Shown one piece after another: positions 1-11,561 of a DNA stretch of 64,000 nucleotides. The translations under genes and the position numbers were made by a program. Numbering within the stretch: position 1 is the stretch's first letter; each line of letters opens with the position of its first letter. The notes under the pieces are model-generated. The model had not been told where the DNA came from. It saw nothing but the letters and a program-made list of their open reading frames with translations, and ran no database searches. This stretch comes from Patagioenas fasciata (lineage: Eukaryota > Chordata > Aves > Columbiformes > Columbidae), in contig NC_092560.1 of assembly GCF_037038585.1 (NCBI RefSeq), positions 54,782,049-54,846,048 of the forward strand, given 5' to 3'.

Positions 1-455
1 GCACCACCTTGTCACCAGCACTGCCCTTCCTCTGCTCCTGACCCCCACGCTCTCTCCCAGGCTGTTGATGGTGCCATGTAGCTCAGCTGCTCCACAGGAG
101 CATGGGAGGCAGCCCCACGCCGCATCTTCCCGTCTCTCCCAGCTAGCCTGTATCCCTGCCCCGCGGCACTCCGGCCAGGCGAGCTGTCCCCCACGTCACC
201 ATTATTCCAGGCATCGGGGACTGAACTGTGGGGCTGCATGCAGAGCTCTAGGACCTTGGAGTTTCCAGGGCCAGAACCACTCGCACACGTACACTGGAGG
301 CGGATCAGCCTTTCCGTGGCACCGTTCTCCACCACCTCCTCCCCTGATGGCGGGTCATAACCTCCCTCCTCGGCCATTCCAAGATCAAAGCTTTTTCCAG
401 TATTGGGGAAGCTGCTGCATCTTGTCGACTCTTCTGTGTTTGCCCTGCTCTTTAG

Positions 456-3400
456 GGGCGACACTGACAGAGGAGAATACACAGCTCCAAGGGGACTTGG
501 AAGCCGAGACCACCTCCTTGCGCACTTCGCCCAGCGCCACTCACATTATCGAGGTAACGAGCTCCCCCCTTGCTGGCACTCTTGGCCGTGGCATCAGCAG
601 GGGAATGGTGAGAGCGAAGGCGTCCACAATCAGCGGGCTGGCGTGGCCTCCCTGTCCCTGCTGAGAGGCTTCCTGCTGTCCCTGAGCAGGGACGATGCGA
701 GGGCTGCGCTCCAGTGTCCCAGCAGCAGCCCCCGTCCTCCCGGCCACCAGCAAGCCCTGGCTGGCAGCAGGGTCCACACCTTGTGCCCATGACCCCAACC
801 CTCCTCCCTCACCCTGGGCCCTCTCTTCTCATCCTCCCCAGCAGTCACTGCTGCCCCTGCTGCCAGCGTTGCTGCGGGCACTGCCGCCAGCACTGCCGGG
901 TGCCTCTGCAGGGCTGCTGGCACTGCCCAGCTAAGCAGCAGCTTCAGGGCCCTCAGTGTGACATGGCTGCGCTGCCTGCCTTCCTCCCTTAGTCCTTTGC
1001 GGAGTACCTCCAGCCTTCTGAGAGGTCAGACCTTGTCCGGGTGTTCATCGAGGCAACGACCGACTCCAGCACCTTTGACAAGGAGGCGGCCAGAAGTGTG
1101 CTGGACATGGCCAAGGGAAACCCGGACTTGTGGCTGGTGGATGTAAGTGGCCTACAGCCTGTTGCTGGATTGCCCCGCCCTTCAGCCCTGTCAGACCTTG
1201 TTCCTCCCTCCATCCCTCTCTTCCTCCCAAACCCCGGTGTCTCGGGCACCTGAAGCCACCTCAAGGCGGCACAGAGGGATGGCAAGGGCAGCTGAGGAAA
1301 TGGCCGCACTCCAGTGGCTGCGCCATCCTCACCTGTGTCCCCTCCAGGTGCCAAAGATCACGAGCTGCATCCACAAAACCCTGGGATGCATCAAGACAGT
1401 CCCAGCCCGGCAGAGCGTGGAGTCCCTAATGGTCCCCATGGCTGACAAATGCCCTCAGGAGGTGGTGACAACACTGCTGCAGGTCGCTCCAGGAGGAGAC
1501 AGGTACTGTCCCCAAACGCCACGAGGGCTTGTTCCCTGTGGGGAGAGGGGCCTGGAGACGCTCTGGCTGCCAGAGCCAAGGAATCCTGCAGAACACACAC
1601 GAGGAGCAGGACCCTCCATCCCACCATGCGTTCCAGCCCAGGGGGTCAGCCAGGCCCACAGCAGGCAAAGCTGAACAAGCAAGCCTGAGCACACCCCATG
1701 CTCCTGCCCAGCCCACAGGGAGCACCAGCTCAGCCCTCTGCTGCTGCCCAGGGCATCCCAACCATCCTGCAGGGCTGAGCGCGGCCACGCTGCTGTGGCC
1801 AAGGCTGCCCTGCTGACAGAGCGCTCTGGCTTGCAGCACTGCCCTGGCACTGTGGGAGGTGATGTTCTCCGTGCCCCAGACTGTGCGGAGCATTTTGAGG
1901 GAGCTGCTCAGCCAGCTCTGGGACCTGAAGAGCAGGCTCTTCTGCACACACCTGGAGGACTACTGCCTCGTTCGCTTGGCTGTGAGTTACCGGAAAAAGC
2001 CCCCGCTGCCCTGTGCCTGGGCTGCGCTGGGAACCAGGAGCTGCACGCTGCCAGGAGCCCCAGCAGCTCTGCCGGTCGCTCACTGCCGCCCTGCCTTCAG
2101 ATGCTGGCCAGCAGAGATCTGGGAGACAGGACGTTTGCTGCAACCTACCTAGACTTCAGGTTCCTGAAGGAAGAAAGGCCAGCCATGCTCTCCCTGGTGC
2201 TCAGGGGCATCATGACACTGTCAGAGACAGTCGAGATGGTGAGTAAGGGCGTCGCCAAGGGGAACCGTGTTGGCAGCCGAGGGTCGGGGCAGGGGGTGAG
2301 GGCTTGGCCTTGGCTGGCAGTCAGGCAACGGGGTGACTGCTCCAAAGGCCCTCCCTTCCATGGTGGGGCCTGCTGGCTGCCTGGGGCGCTTTCCAGGCAT
2401 GGACCTGGTCCCAAAAGGGAAACACTTTTCTTCACACAGGCAAGAAAAATGAAGATCATCCTGCCAGACCTCATGAGGGTTCTGCTGTTTGGCTATAAGG
2501 CTGCCACCACGAAGGCTCTGCTGGTCTTCAGAACCGTCATGGCTCAGCTGGAGAGGAAGGAGGCCAGCCACGTCGCTGTGCAGATGGCAGAATTCCTCCT
2601 GCCCCTCTTGGATGACGTAAGGCTGATGTGGAAGCCCGAGCCCCACGGGTGGGCCCTGGGCTCTTGTGGGATGGCTTCCGTGTTCTGCAGCCCAGCACAG
2701 CTCCTCCCCAAGAGCTGCTCCCGCAGCTCTTCCCACCATGGCTGCCGAAGCTGGTGGGGGATGCTGGGTGGCTGGGAGGGCACTTGGAGGAACAGGCACT
2801 CCCAGAACAAGTCTCTTGAGTGGCCTTTCACGGACCCAGGGCAGCAGATCTGGCCCACATCTCCAGCGTGCAGAATGCCGCCCTGGAGCATCTCCCCTCA
2901 CATCAGCCATGCTGGGGCTTCTGCTCACCATGGGCAGAGAGCTGCTGGTGCTCCAGCTCTACTGTGCTTCTCCCTCCCAGGAGCTGAGCCAGCTGAGAGA
3001 GAGCTCCATCAGCCTCTTCAGAGACCTGATGAAGATGGCGGTGGGGAACGACAAGAGGGAGATGAAGAACGTGGTGCGACTCGGCCTGCTCCCTCTCTTC
3101 TTCCGGATGAGTGACCAAACGCAGAGCGTGGCCAAGGTACAGGTTTCAAAGCTCAGCACTGATGCGGGGAAGAGAGCCCTGGACGTTTGGGCCAGGGCAT
3201 GTCCCAGCTCCCTAAGGGCAGAATCAGCCCAGGACCAAAGTCCAGAGGAGGGAGACACAAGGTCTCCTGCTCCAGACCGTGGTGCCATCTCCCAGCTTCT
3301 GCTGTTCCGCAGGCTGCTGGGGAAGCCCTTCTTGCTGCCGCAGAGCTCCTCAAGTGGAAACCGCTCAAGCACCTAGTGCGGACACAGCAGACATGGCAGA

Positions 3401-4436
3401 TTGGAGAGAGCTTGGTGAGGACAACCCCCAAGGCTCAGGGCCCAGGCGGGACGAGGGCCACCCTACACGTCTGGGCTGTAGGCTCTGCACATGTGCCTCG
3501 CCTGCCCTGCTGCAGCCTGGACCTGCACCCTTGTGCCCTGTCCTCAAGAGCAGAGCCCCCAGGGGCTCTTGTCTCTGCCCCGCTGCCCTCCCCATACCCA
3601 GCGGGAGGGAGAGCTCTCAGCAACCCTGGGCACCTTGACCTGTGTCTCTCTTTCAGCCTCAGCCCCACAGGGCTCCTGGCTGGGACATGGGAATGGCCGG
3701 GGCGGGAAGGGGAATGGCTGGGTCTGGGAGCAGGGACTGGTCCAGCCAACTGGGAATGGACAGTGACGTGCCCATCCCCTTGTGCTCTCTCCAGCTGAAG
3801 CAGGACAGCAGCAGAGCTCAAGAATTCTTGATTCAGAGCCTGTCGTACCTGAAGGATGCTCAGGCCAGCTTGCGAGAGGCGGCCGTGAGGTTCATCGGTG
3901 GGTCACAGCCCCATGGGTCCCTCTCTTGGCAGCCTGGCCCCAGTCCTCGCCGCTGCCCTGGCAGCAAGGAGCAGCCCTGTGGCTGCCAGAGCCCCAGCTG
4001 CCCCGTGCAGGGCGTTGGCTTCCCTCTCCCAGTCCTGCCCATGCAGGTGGCCATGGTTCCCGCCTTGCTCAGTCCCACCAGCTTGGCCCCTGCTCTTCCC
4101 TGGGGCCAGCCCTGATGAGGGGAGGGAGCAGGGGCTGACGGAACTCTGTGCCCAGGGCTCGCTGCACGGCACCTGACGAATCCAAGCCAGAGGAAGCTGG
4201 CGGAGATCTGCAGCGGTGAGTAGGGAGCATGGTCGAGAGGGAATGCCTGGGGGTCTCTGCAGACGTGGGAGGTCATCTCAACTCTGCTTCTTTCCCTTGC
4301 AGCCCTTCAGACCTTGGCAGAAGACAGCGAGCCCTCCATCCGCTCCCTGGTAGTGCAGACTGTCATCATCATCCTGAGCTCTCCGAGGGAGCAGCCAAGG
4401 CCGCGATGGACCCTGCGAGCCCTGTGCTGCCGCTGA
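456..4436 (+). CDS. MROH family protein, gene copy 1 (exons 9-19, 5' part outside the window)
   Basis: This is the C-terminal 60 percent of a maestro heat-like repeat protein. The exons, set by GT-AG sites and phase, are 456-553, 993-1142, 1348-1502, 1837-1981, 2101-2238, 2440-2616, 2981-3136, 3313-3414, 3795-3897, 4156-4215 and 4303-4436 (TGA at 4434-4436). Positions 1-455 are the 3' part of intron 8, and exons 1-8 lie to the left. The product is almost all amphipathic helix pairs, as expected for HEAT repeats, with no signal peptide or membrane segment. The end of the protein (LREAAVRFIG, then LAEICS, then EDSEPSIRSL and a basic Cys-containing tail) matches the C-terminal signature I know from avian MROH proteins. 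The molecular role of the family is poorly defined and I assign none. By eye the first 3,563 bp of this copy, introns included, equal the same part of gene 2. Confidence 0.85.
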
Positions 4437-4486
4437 TGCTGAGGCGTGCGGAGGAGCAGCTCTTCTCAGGAGAGTGGCTGGATTTT

Positions 4487-4492
4487 AATAAA
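4487..4492 (+). promoter_or_regulatory. Polyadenylation signal AATAAA, gene 1
   Basis: A canonical AATAAA lies 51 bp after the gene 1 stop codon. It is preserved in all five copies although bases right after it differ (AGTGCCC, AGCGCCC or AGAGCCC). The 3' UTR would therefore be very short. A second AATAAA at 5778-5783 is an alternative, more distal signal. Confidence 0.6.
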
Positions 4493-6320
4493 GTGCCCTT
4501 CGTGAAGCTGGGTTTGACATCTGCCTTTTCCGCGGACCCCAGAACGCCTCTGAGTGCACTGGCACTTTTGAGAGCACAACCCAGAATCACAGGCAAGGGT
4601 GATGGAGCAGACAGAAGCACTGGCAATGAGCCTGTCCAAGGCAGCGGAGATGAAGCTCACTGGGCCCACGGGGTTTGTTCCTCGAGTCACACCTGGAAAT
4701 AGCAGGCTTCTCTCAGGTGTCCACGTCTGAGCTGGCCTCACGGACTCCTTATGCACCCAGGGATGCTCAGAGACAGAGTCTGCCCCTTTTACACACAGAG
4801 GCAGGAGTCACAGTGTCTCTCTCACCTGCTGTTGCCACTCCCAGCCCTGCAGTGTGTCACCCTGCCCGCACTCATCTCCGATGTCCCACGTCACGAGGAA
4901 TGAACACGGGGACCGCAGTCCAAGGAAGCACAACCCCGTACTGCGTTCAGGTGGTTACCCCCTAACGTGAAGTGACCTCGAGACACTGTCTGTCCCACAG
5001 GCCTTCAGGGAACCCCAAGGAACAGCTGATGACGTTTGTGGTCTCTCGGGTTCGGCTCATCCCACCTCCCGTACATGATGTGCAGGCTTGCATCTCATCT
5101 GTGCCATGCAAACATGGCCTGCTCGTGCTCATGCTCATGCTCATTCACCATCCTTCCTCGGAGGGACAAAGGGCCTCTCCAAGCTGCGCTGAGAGGCCGG
5201 GGCGGGAAACGGTGGTTGTGCGGGGCCAGCCCAGGATGATTGTCCTGGGGCAGCTTCCGCAGAGTGTCCAGTGCTCACGGGCACAGCCCAGACCCTGCTC
5301 GGCTGGTCCGTCAGGTGTCTGGCAGGAGGCCGGGCTGTGAGAGGACACTGCTGCGTGCCCTCATGCTTCACACTCGCAGTGTTTAGCTCTGTACTGGTGC
5401 GTACTGGTGTTTTGACCTGCTGGTCACGTTCTTGGCGTGTGCTGGAGAGAAACCTTGGAAGAAGACCTAAACCTTCCGGCATTATCCTCAGGAGATCACC
5501 TTTCTTCATGGAAGGCTGTTCTGAGGCCAGCTCTGTCACTGAAGTGTCCACTGTATGTCCCTGCCTGCGGTCACAGGACTGCCACGCAGCAGGACAGTGA
5601 CCAACCTGCCAGAGCACTTAGGCCTTGCACCAGCACAACGGATGAGAAGGAGAGTGTGGGAGCGGAAAGAGAACAGCTCTGGAAGACCAAGCGCTGCTGC
5701 TCCCTGTCAGTGCTGATGTGCTGGGATTGTTCCCCTTCACCCAATTATCCAGGTGAAACTTCAGCCTCCTTTACTATAATAAAAAGTGAGCTTCCGATGA
5801 AATTTAATGAGATTTCATTTATTAACTACTTGTTAACCTATGAACTAAGAGTACGCTCTTCTGCTTTACAGTAACGGTATTTTTAAAAGGCATTCTTTCC
5901 CAGCCAATTTGAGCTCTGACTGAAGGACAGGGATGTAAATGTTGGCCTTCGCAGCCACGATAACCATTGGGCTTTCCTTGTTCTCTCTTGTGTCTCTGTA
6001 TCAATTGAAAATAGCACAAAATAATCTTCTCATTCCTTACTATTAAGCAAGCTTTGTTGCATGGGGAAGATTTGTTTATTTGTCAGTCTGGTGCAAGGCT
6101 GATAATGAAGTGCAGAGTTTGTTGGGTGTTTTTTAAAAAACAATCCCTGAGGTCCTGAGTAAATATCCAGCTGAGCTGACATTGATACTGTAAATTGGCT
6201 AATTGAAGAAAGAAACTTCTAAAACCAAAAAAAGATGCAAGGATGATGCCAAAGCTAATCTGGATTTCATATGTACAGGGGAGGGTGAGGGCAGCAAGAT
6301 GAGCTGACGTTGTTTCCTTA
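4493..6320. other. Intergenic spacer 1, proximal part: no gene recognised
   Basis: This stretch follows the gene 1 poly(A) signal and recurs downstream of genes 2, 3 and 5, and in part of gene 4. It holds a short imperfect repeat of the hexamer GCTCAT near 5125-5145 and an AT-rich part from about 5760 with AATAAA at 5778. Many small open frames overlap on both strands, but none has a start, splice context or similarity that I recognise. Confidence 0.5.
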
Positions 6321-6480
6321 CAGTAAAAGAATAGACAGGGTGAACGAGGGCCTGCTGCTGCGCTTTCTAAGATTAGAAGCAGACAGGACTGAGGTACTTT
6401 ATGGCTCCTTTGCCTCCATCTTCAGCACAAAGGTCTCCTGGGACACTGTTCCTGAAGGCAGGAGTCTGGAGACCACCTAG
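6320..6480 (+). mobile_element. Short CR1-like ORF2 fragment, spacer 1
   Basis: Translation in the plus direction gives a segment around EVLYGSFASIFSTK that resembles the part of CR1 ORF2 just before the reverse transcriptase domain. The better-preserved CR1 in the same spacer has EVLDAAFASVFNTQ at the matching place. The fragment ends in stops within about 160 bp. Equivalent copies lie at 21260-21420, 34949-35109 and, inverted, about 53510-53668. Assignment rests on this short protein-level likeness only. Confidence 0.4.
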
Positions 6481-6881
6481 GAGTGGATGGGGCTCAGTTC
6501 AGGGGTTACCTGATCAAAATCAGACACCTTTACAGAATAGGAGATGGGTCATTTGACCGGCTCCCTGAACACAAGTATCGCTGTGCTGTGGCACCTGAGA
6601 TTGCCAGGAACACCCACCTCTTGGTTCGGAGGAGTGTGATTGCTCTTGAGGTGTCCTGGACTGTCTCCTCACTCAGCTGGGGCTTCAAGCACCCCCTTTT
6701 CTGACATATTGTGTCTGCATCAGGGGATGCTCCAGATCCATAAGAATTGAAGGCTGCTGATATCACCTCTTCTGGAAAGGGGCAGAAGGGAGAGGGGGGA
6801 AGGAAACAGAAGAAATGCTGCTTTATTGCTATTTATTACTGAAATGCTCTCTGTTTGGCTCTTCCTGAAATCTCTCTAATC

Positions 6882-7344
6882 ATTCACTGGGGAGAGTTAC
6901 TGGCTGTGTGCTGTGAACAAGCCAGGGCTTGATGCGGCTGTGCTGCACGGAAGGATTTCCCTGAGACACCAGAGACAAAAGGAAAGTAAACAGAAGCTGC
7001 TCTGCCCTCGACCCAGGCTGCAGGAGGGGCGTTGCCGCTGCGCATGAACAGTCTGTGAACAGTGCCCTGCAGCCAATCACCATAGTGGGGGGGGATGAGT
7101 GACTGTGAGTGTAACCAATTGTAGCCTGCACTTGCCGCATGGCCTTTTGGTATAGAGTATATAAGGCTTGGAAAAACGTGGTCTCGGGGACATTGATATT
7201 CAGTGTTGTTTAAGAGTTCATTAAAGAGTACGGATGGTAAATTCACATTGAATTAGACTCCTTACTCTCGCCCGGCCCGCCCGTTCGATCAAAGAGCTTA
7301 TGCCGGCGTCTGGATTTGTCGAATTTACTACCAGTACAATTCAC
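6882..7344 (+). mobile_element. Solo LTR of retroviral type with 6-bp target-site duplication, spacer 1
   Basis: The LTR itself is 6888-7338 (451 bp). It begins TGGGGAG, ends CAGTACA and is flanked on both sides by ATTCAC (6882-6887 and 7339-7344). In the expected order it holds a CCAAT box at 7073-7077, TATATAA at 7158-7164 and ATTAAA at 7220-7225, so its sense strand is the same as that of genes 1-4. No internal retroviral region is present, so it is a solo LTR fossil. The inverted spacer 5 shows the uninterrupted target. The family is not identified. It predates the separation of spacers 1, 2 and 3, whose copies differ at only a handful of positions. Confidence 0.85.
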
Positions 7345-7608
7345 ACCAGGCTTGAAGCCTTTAGGAAAATGCTGCAGAGAGCCTTGGCTTGTAAGGGCGT
7401 GTTGGATGTTAATGAGCCGTCTGCTGCCACGTTCCCAAACTGCAGATCCTGAAACAATGAACAAACCTCCAGCAAAGTAAAAGGCAGAAGCGAACTCAAA
7501 TTTCTGAAGGTGCTTGGGATCCCACAAAGCGGGGATCACTGACACAGCTCTGGAGGAAACAACCAGTCCGTGTCCCTGGAGGCTGGTGAAGCAAAAGCCT
7601 GCAGACAC
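7345..7608 (-). other. Unassigned antisense open stretch with a hydrophobic segment
   Basis: Read on the minus strand, this interval is open for about 88 codons and contains LWDPKHLQKFEFASAFYFAG followed by a hydrophobic run, which looks more protein-like than surrounding frames. There is no ATG; the frame opens at a GTG. Equivalents are 22285-22548 and 35974-36237. The inverted copy near 52842-53110 has a stop within its first part. Possible acceptor-like pyrimidine tracts precede parts of it, so it might be a relic exon of an unrelated gene. I do not recognise the family and coding status is doubtful. Confidence 0.15.
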
Positions 7609-8820
7609 TGGTCACAGGTGGTAAAGGTGATGTGGAGGTGGTTCTGATGCCATGTCAGCCCTTCATGTGTGTTTATCATCAGGATGGCCGAGCTCTGACC
7701 CCCAGGGCCTGGCAAAGGAGACCTTTTCTCTCAAATGTTTCTCAAGACTCTGCCTGTGGTCGCTGCGAGGGTATTTGTGTTTGCGATTGGGTTCGGTGCC
7801 AAGTGCTGTGGTTTTCTGAGGATTTGGCAATGCCTGTGAGGTCCCCAAAGCCCATCCAGCTTCTTTCATAGGCCTGGCAGTGGTCCTCAATCACCTAAGC
7901 TGTCCCAGTGCCAAACTTGTTTGAATCCTCAATTTGGATCCGTGCCCCAGCACTGAAATGCACACCCCAAAATAAAAAAGAGAAGACAATCTATTCCACA
8001 TTAGCATGACCAGCCCATGCTCCTCAGGTGTTCTTCTTGCCTCTAACACACTTACTGCTACGCATAGACCACTCTCTTCCTGCACTCCCATGTCTCTCAC
8101 TGACCTTTCACTCTTGTCTTCCAGTAACGGGCCAACACTCCAGGAGGTTCATGCTTCCTCCAGGCTCACGGATGTTTCCTGAGATCCATCCCAGCGTGGG
8201 GAGTGTAAGAGAGGAGCAGAGCAGGGTCACCTCATTGGGCATGACTGAGCACAGCCGCCTCCAGCAGCAGCCATTTTGCATCTCCCAGGTACAGCCATGC
8301 CCACAAAATGAAAATATCACTGCCATCTATGATTAGCCCAAGAGAGGCCTTTCTTCCTTCCGTATTCCCAAGAAAATCTTCCTCTTATTCCTCCTCTACT
8401 TGCGGACATCAACTGCTTTCCATTTCTGGGCTCAGACATTCACTAAATGGAAGGATTCACTAAAGCCATCAGCCATCCCATTACTTCTCCCTGACACGCC
8501 CCAACCCTCTCCCTGAGTGCTTGTCTTTTTATGACCATCTGTGCAGCAAGAGTAGTCACAGGAAAGCACCAAATACATAAAAACTGGTGCCGAGCAAAGT
8601 GCTGTACAGACCTGATGAGTCGCCTCTGTGGCTGTGTCCTTCCTGGAAGGTGTCTGTCCCGAGAAGGGGATCCAGCTTCTGCCATGAGAGGCACATGAGA
8701 GTGTCCATGCGCCTGGGCAGGAAAAGGGTGGCTTTTGCCAGACTACCCTTCATCTGAACCACTTAGATATCTACTTCTGGATGGAGACAGGGCAGCAGGG
8801 GTTTTTTAGTTTATTGGTGG
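7609..8820. other. Intergenic spacer 1, middle part: no gene recognised
   Basis: This moderately AT-rich DNA is repeated in spacers 2, 3 and 5. I see no convincing exon, RNA gene or transposon terminus in it. Small open frames occur on both strands but without supporting signals. Confidence 0.5.
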
Positions 8821-8950
8821 GTTTGGTTTTTTGTTTTGGTTTTTGTTTGTTTGTTTGTTTGTTTGGTTTGGTTTTTTGTGTGTGTGTGGGGGTTCTGGTT
8901 TTGTTTTGTTTTGTTTTCTTTTGTATTGTTTTGTTTCGTTTTGTTTTTGT
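8821..8950. repeat. T-rich low-complexity tract (GTTT/TTTTG repeats), spacer 1
   Basis: The tract consists of GTTT units followed by a short GT run and TTTTG units. Its length and internal pattern differ between spacers (8821-8950, 23761-23885, 37450-37574, and as its complement 51482-51609 and 63922-64000), which is what replication slippage would produce. This is one of the few places where otherwise collinear spacers gain or lose bases. Confidence 0.85.
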
Positions 8951-9103
8951 AGACGCAAAAATGTGTCTGTATCTGAGTAGCTGGCGAATGTTTTTCAAGA
9001 AGGACTCCTCGTAGACATTATTTGATTGAAATAATTGTATTTATTTTTCAGAGTAGACTAGATTCCCTTTTTAGGAAGCATTATTATTTTTTTTTTTTCT
9101 TCA

Positions 9104-11561
9104 CATTACTTCCTTTGAGAGATGGTGTGAATTTTGGGTTGTCCTGTGCAGGGACAGGAGTTGGACTCGATGATCCATTTCCTCTTGTCCTATCACTTGC
9201 TATCACTTGGGAGAAGAGACCGACACCCTTCCTGCTACAACCTCCTTTCAGGCAGTTGCAAACAGCAATAAGGTCTCCCCTGAGCCTCCTGTTCTCCAGG
9301 CTGAACAGCCCCAGCTCCCTCAGCCGCTCCCATCACACTTGTGCTCCAGCCCCTCACCAGCTTCGTCGCCTCCTCTGCACTCTCTACTCCCTCAGTGTCC
9401 TTCTGATGAGGAGAGGCCCAAAACTGAACACAGGATTCAAGGTGGGGCCTCACCAGTGCCTGGTACAGAGACACAATCACTTCTCTAGTCCTGCTGGCCA
9501 CACTATTCCTGATACAAGCCAGGATGCTGGTGGCCTTTTTGGCCACCTGGGCACACGCTGGCTCATGTTCAGCCACTGTCACCAACACAGCCAGGTCCTC
9601 TTCCTTTCCAGCCACTCTCCCCTGAGCCTGGAGCGTTCATGGGGTTGTTGTGACCCAAGTGCAGGGCCCGGCAATTTGGCCTTGTTAAACCTCACACGGT
9701 TGGCCTCAGCCCAACCATCCAGCTGGTCCAGATCCCTCTGTATAGCCATCCAACCCTCCCGCAGATCAACACTCCCACCCAACTTGGTGTCATCTGCAGA
9801 CTTACTGAGGGTGCACTCAATCCCCTCATCCAGATCATTGATAAAGAGATTAAACAGAGCCGGCCCCAGTACTGAGCCCTGGGGAACAAGGTGGATGGAT
9901 GATGGCAGAGCGGTGGATGTGGTCTACCTTGACTTCAGTAAAGCCTTTGACACAGTCCCTCACAGCATCCTCACACCTAAATTGAGGAGGTGTGGTCTAG
10001 ACAATAGAGTAGTGAGGTGGGTTGCAAACTGGCTTAAAGAGAGAAGCCAGGGAGTGGTGGTCAATGGTGCGGAGTCCAGTTGGAGGCCAGTATCTAGTGG
10101 AGTGCCTCAGGGGTCAGTACTGGGGCCAATATTATTCAATATATTCATTAATGATTTAGACGAAGGAATTGAGTGTACTATCGGCAAGTTTGCTGATGAC
10201 ACTAAGCTGGGAGGAGTGGCTGACACGCCAGAAGGCTGTGCTGCCATCCAGCAGGACCTGGACAGGCTGGAGAGTTGGGCGGGGGATAACCTGATGGAAT
10301 TTAACAAGGGAAAGTGTAGAGTCCTGCATCTGGGCAGGAACAATCCCAAGTTCCAGTATAGGTTGGGGCATGACCTATTAGAGAGCAGTGGAGGGGAAAG
10401 GGACCTGGGGGTCCTGGTGGACAACAGGATGACCATGAGCCAGCACTGTGCCCTTGTGGCCAGGAAGGCTAATGGCATCCTGGGGTGTATTACAAGGGGG
10501 GTGGTCAGTAGATCGAGAGAGGTCCTCCTTCCCCTCTACTCCGCCCTGGTGAGACCCCATCTGGAATATTGTGTCCAGTTCTGGGCCCCTCAGTTCAAGA
10601 AGGACAGGGAACTGCGGGAGAGGGTCCAGCGTAGGGCAACAAAGATGATTAAGCGAGTGGAGCATCTCCCTTATGAAGAAAGGCTGAGGGAGCTGGGGCT
10701 CTTTAGTTTGGAGAAGAGGAGACTGAGGGGTGACCTTATTAATGTTTATAAATATATAAAGGGTGAGTGCCACGAGGATGGAGTCAGGCTCTTCTCAGTG
10801 GCAAACAATGATAGGACAAGGGGCAATGGGATCAAGCTGGAACACAAGAGGTTCCACTTAAATTTGAGAAAGAACTTCTTCTCAGTGAGGGTAACAGAGC
10901 ACTGGAACAGGCTACCCAGGGAGGTTGTGGAGTCTCCTTCCCTGGAGACATTCAAAGCCCGCCTGGACACATTCCTGTGTGACCTCACCTAGGCGTTCCT
11001 GCTCCAGCAGGGGGATTGGACTAGATGATCTTTTGAGGTCACTTCCAATCCCAAACATACTGTGATACTGTGAACAGCCCCTCGGTGACCGGCCACCAAC
11101 TGGATTTGGCTCCGTTCACCACAACTCTTTGGGCCCAGCCCTCCAGCCAATTCTTTATCCATCGCAGAGTCTACCCACCCAGCCCATGAGCTGCAGCTTC
11201 TCCAGGAGAATGCTGTGCGTTATGGTGTCAAAGGCCTTACTGAAGTCTAAGTACACAACATCCACAGCCTTTCCCTCAGCTACTACTTGGGTCATCTTCT
11301 TGTAGAGCGACATCAGGTTGGTCAAACCTTTCATAAACCCATATTGACTAGGCCTGATGATACAGTTCTCTCGTAAGCGACGAGTGATGTTACTCAAGAT
11401 CTGGGTACCTGGAGCACAACTGTTCTGAGTATTAAAGACTGAGGCAAAGGCGGCATCTAGTACCTCAGCCTTTCCACCTTTTTCACCCCCTCACCACCTG
11501 GATTTCTCCTTTCGTGCTCGGCCAGCTCCAACGCTTTGTCATGTGGTTACATGGTTAGTTT
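9104..11561 (-). mobile_element. Old CR1 LINE remnant in antisense, spacer 1, split by a younger CR1
   Basis: On the minus strand this reads as CR1 ORF2. The 11397-11158 part gives a reverse transcriptase segment with SQYGFMKG and [16 protein letters not shown]. The 9888-9235 part gives [18 protein letters not shown] and the C-terminal [14 protein letters not shown]. The frame is broken by several stops and shifts, and the element is 5'-truncated. The extreme 3' side is rearranged: after GGACAAGAGGAAATGG the sequence passes into a short piece resembling another CR1 terminus and then an A-rich run. A younger CR1 occupies 9889-11071. The upstream limit near 11561 is approximate. Confidence 0.75.
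9889..11071 (+). mobile_element. Younger 5'-truncated CR1 LINE nested in the old CR1, spacer 1
   Basis: The insertion is 1,183 bp and is flanked by GAACA on both sides (9884-9888 and 11072-11076). The uninterrupted site reads GGGGAACAGCCCCTCC in spacer 3. It is 5'-truncated within the reverse transcriptase domain. From 9889 to the TAG at 10990-10992 it is open for 367 codons, with [30 protein letters not shown], the catalytic FADDTKLGG and the late domain [17 protein letters not shown] 79-bp 3' UTR ends in ACTGTGATACTGT, typical of CR1 3' termini. The same insertion occurs inverted at 49361-50543. It lacks the 5' end and ORF1, so it cannot be autonomous. Confidence 0.9.

Noticed and set aside
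1795-3114. A 439-codon frame within gene 1 (and its equivalents in the other copies)
   Set aside because: It runs through several introns, and its frame agrees with the MROH exons only in parts. The splice-based model explains the region better.
6888-7338. A complete endogenous retrovirus in the spacers
   Set aside because: Only one LTR lies between the target duplications, with no internal region, so it is a solo LTR.
9022-10992. A 656-codon plus-strand open frame that looks like a large reverse transcriptase protein
   Set aside because: Only the part from 9889 is genuine CR1 coding sequence. The first 289 codons are antisense of the older CR1 and flanking DNA, joined by the nested insertion by chance.
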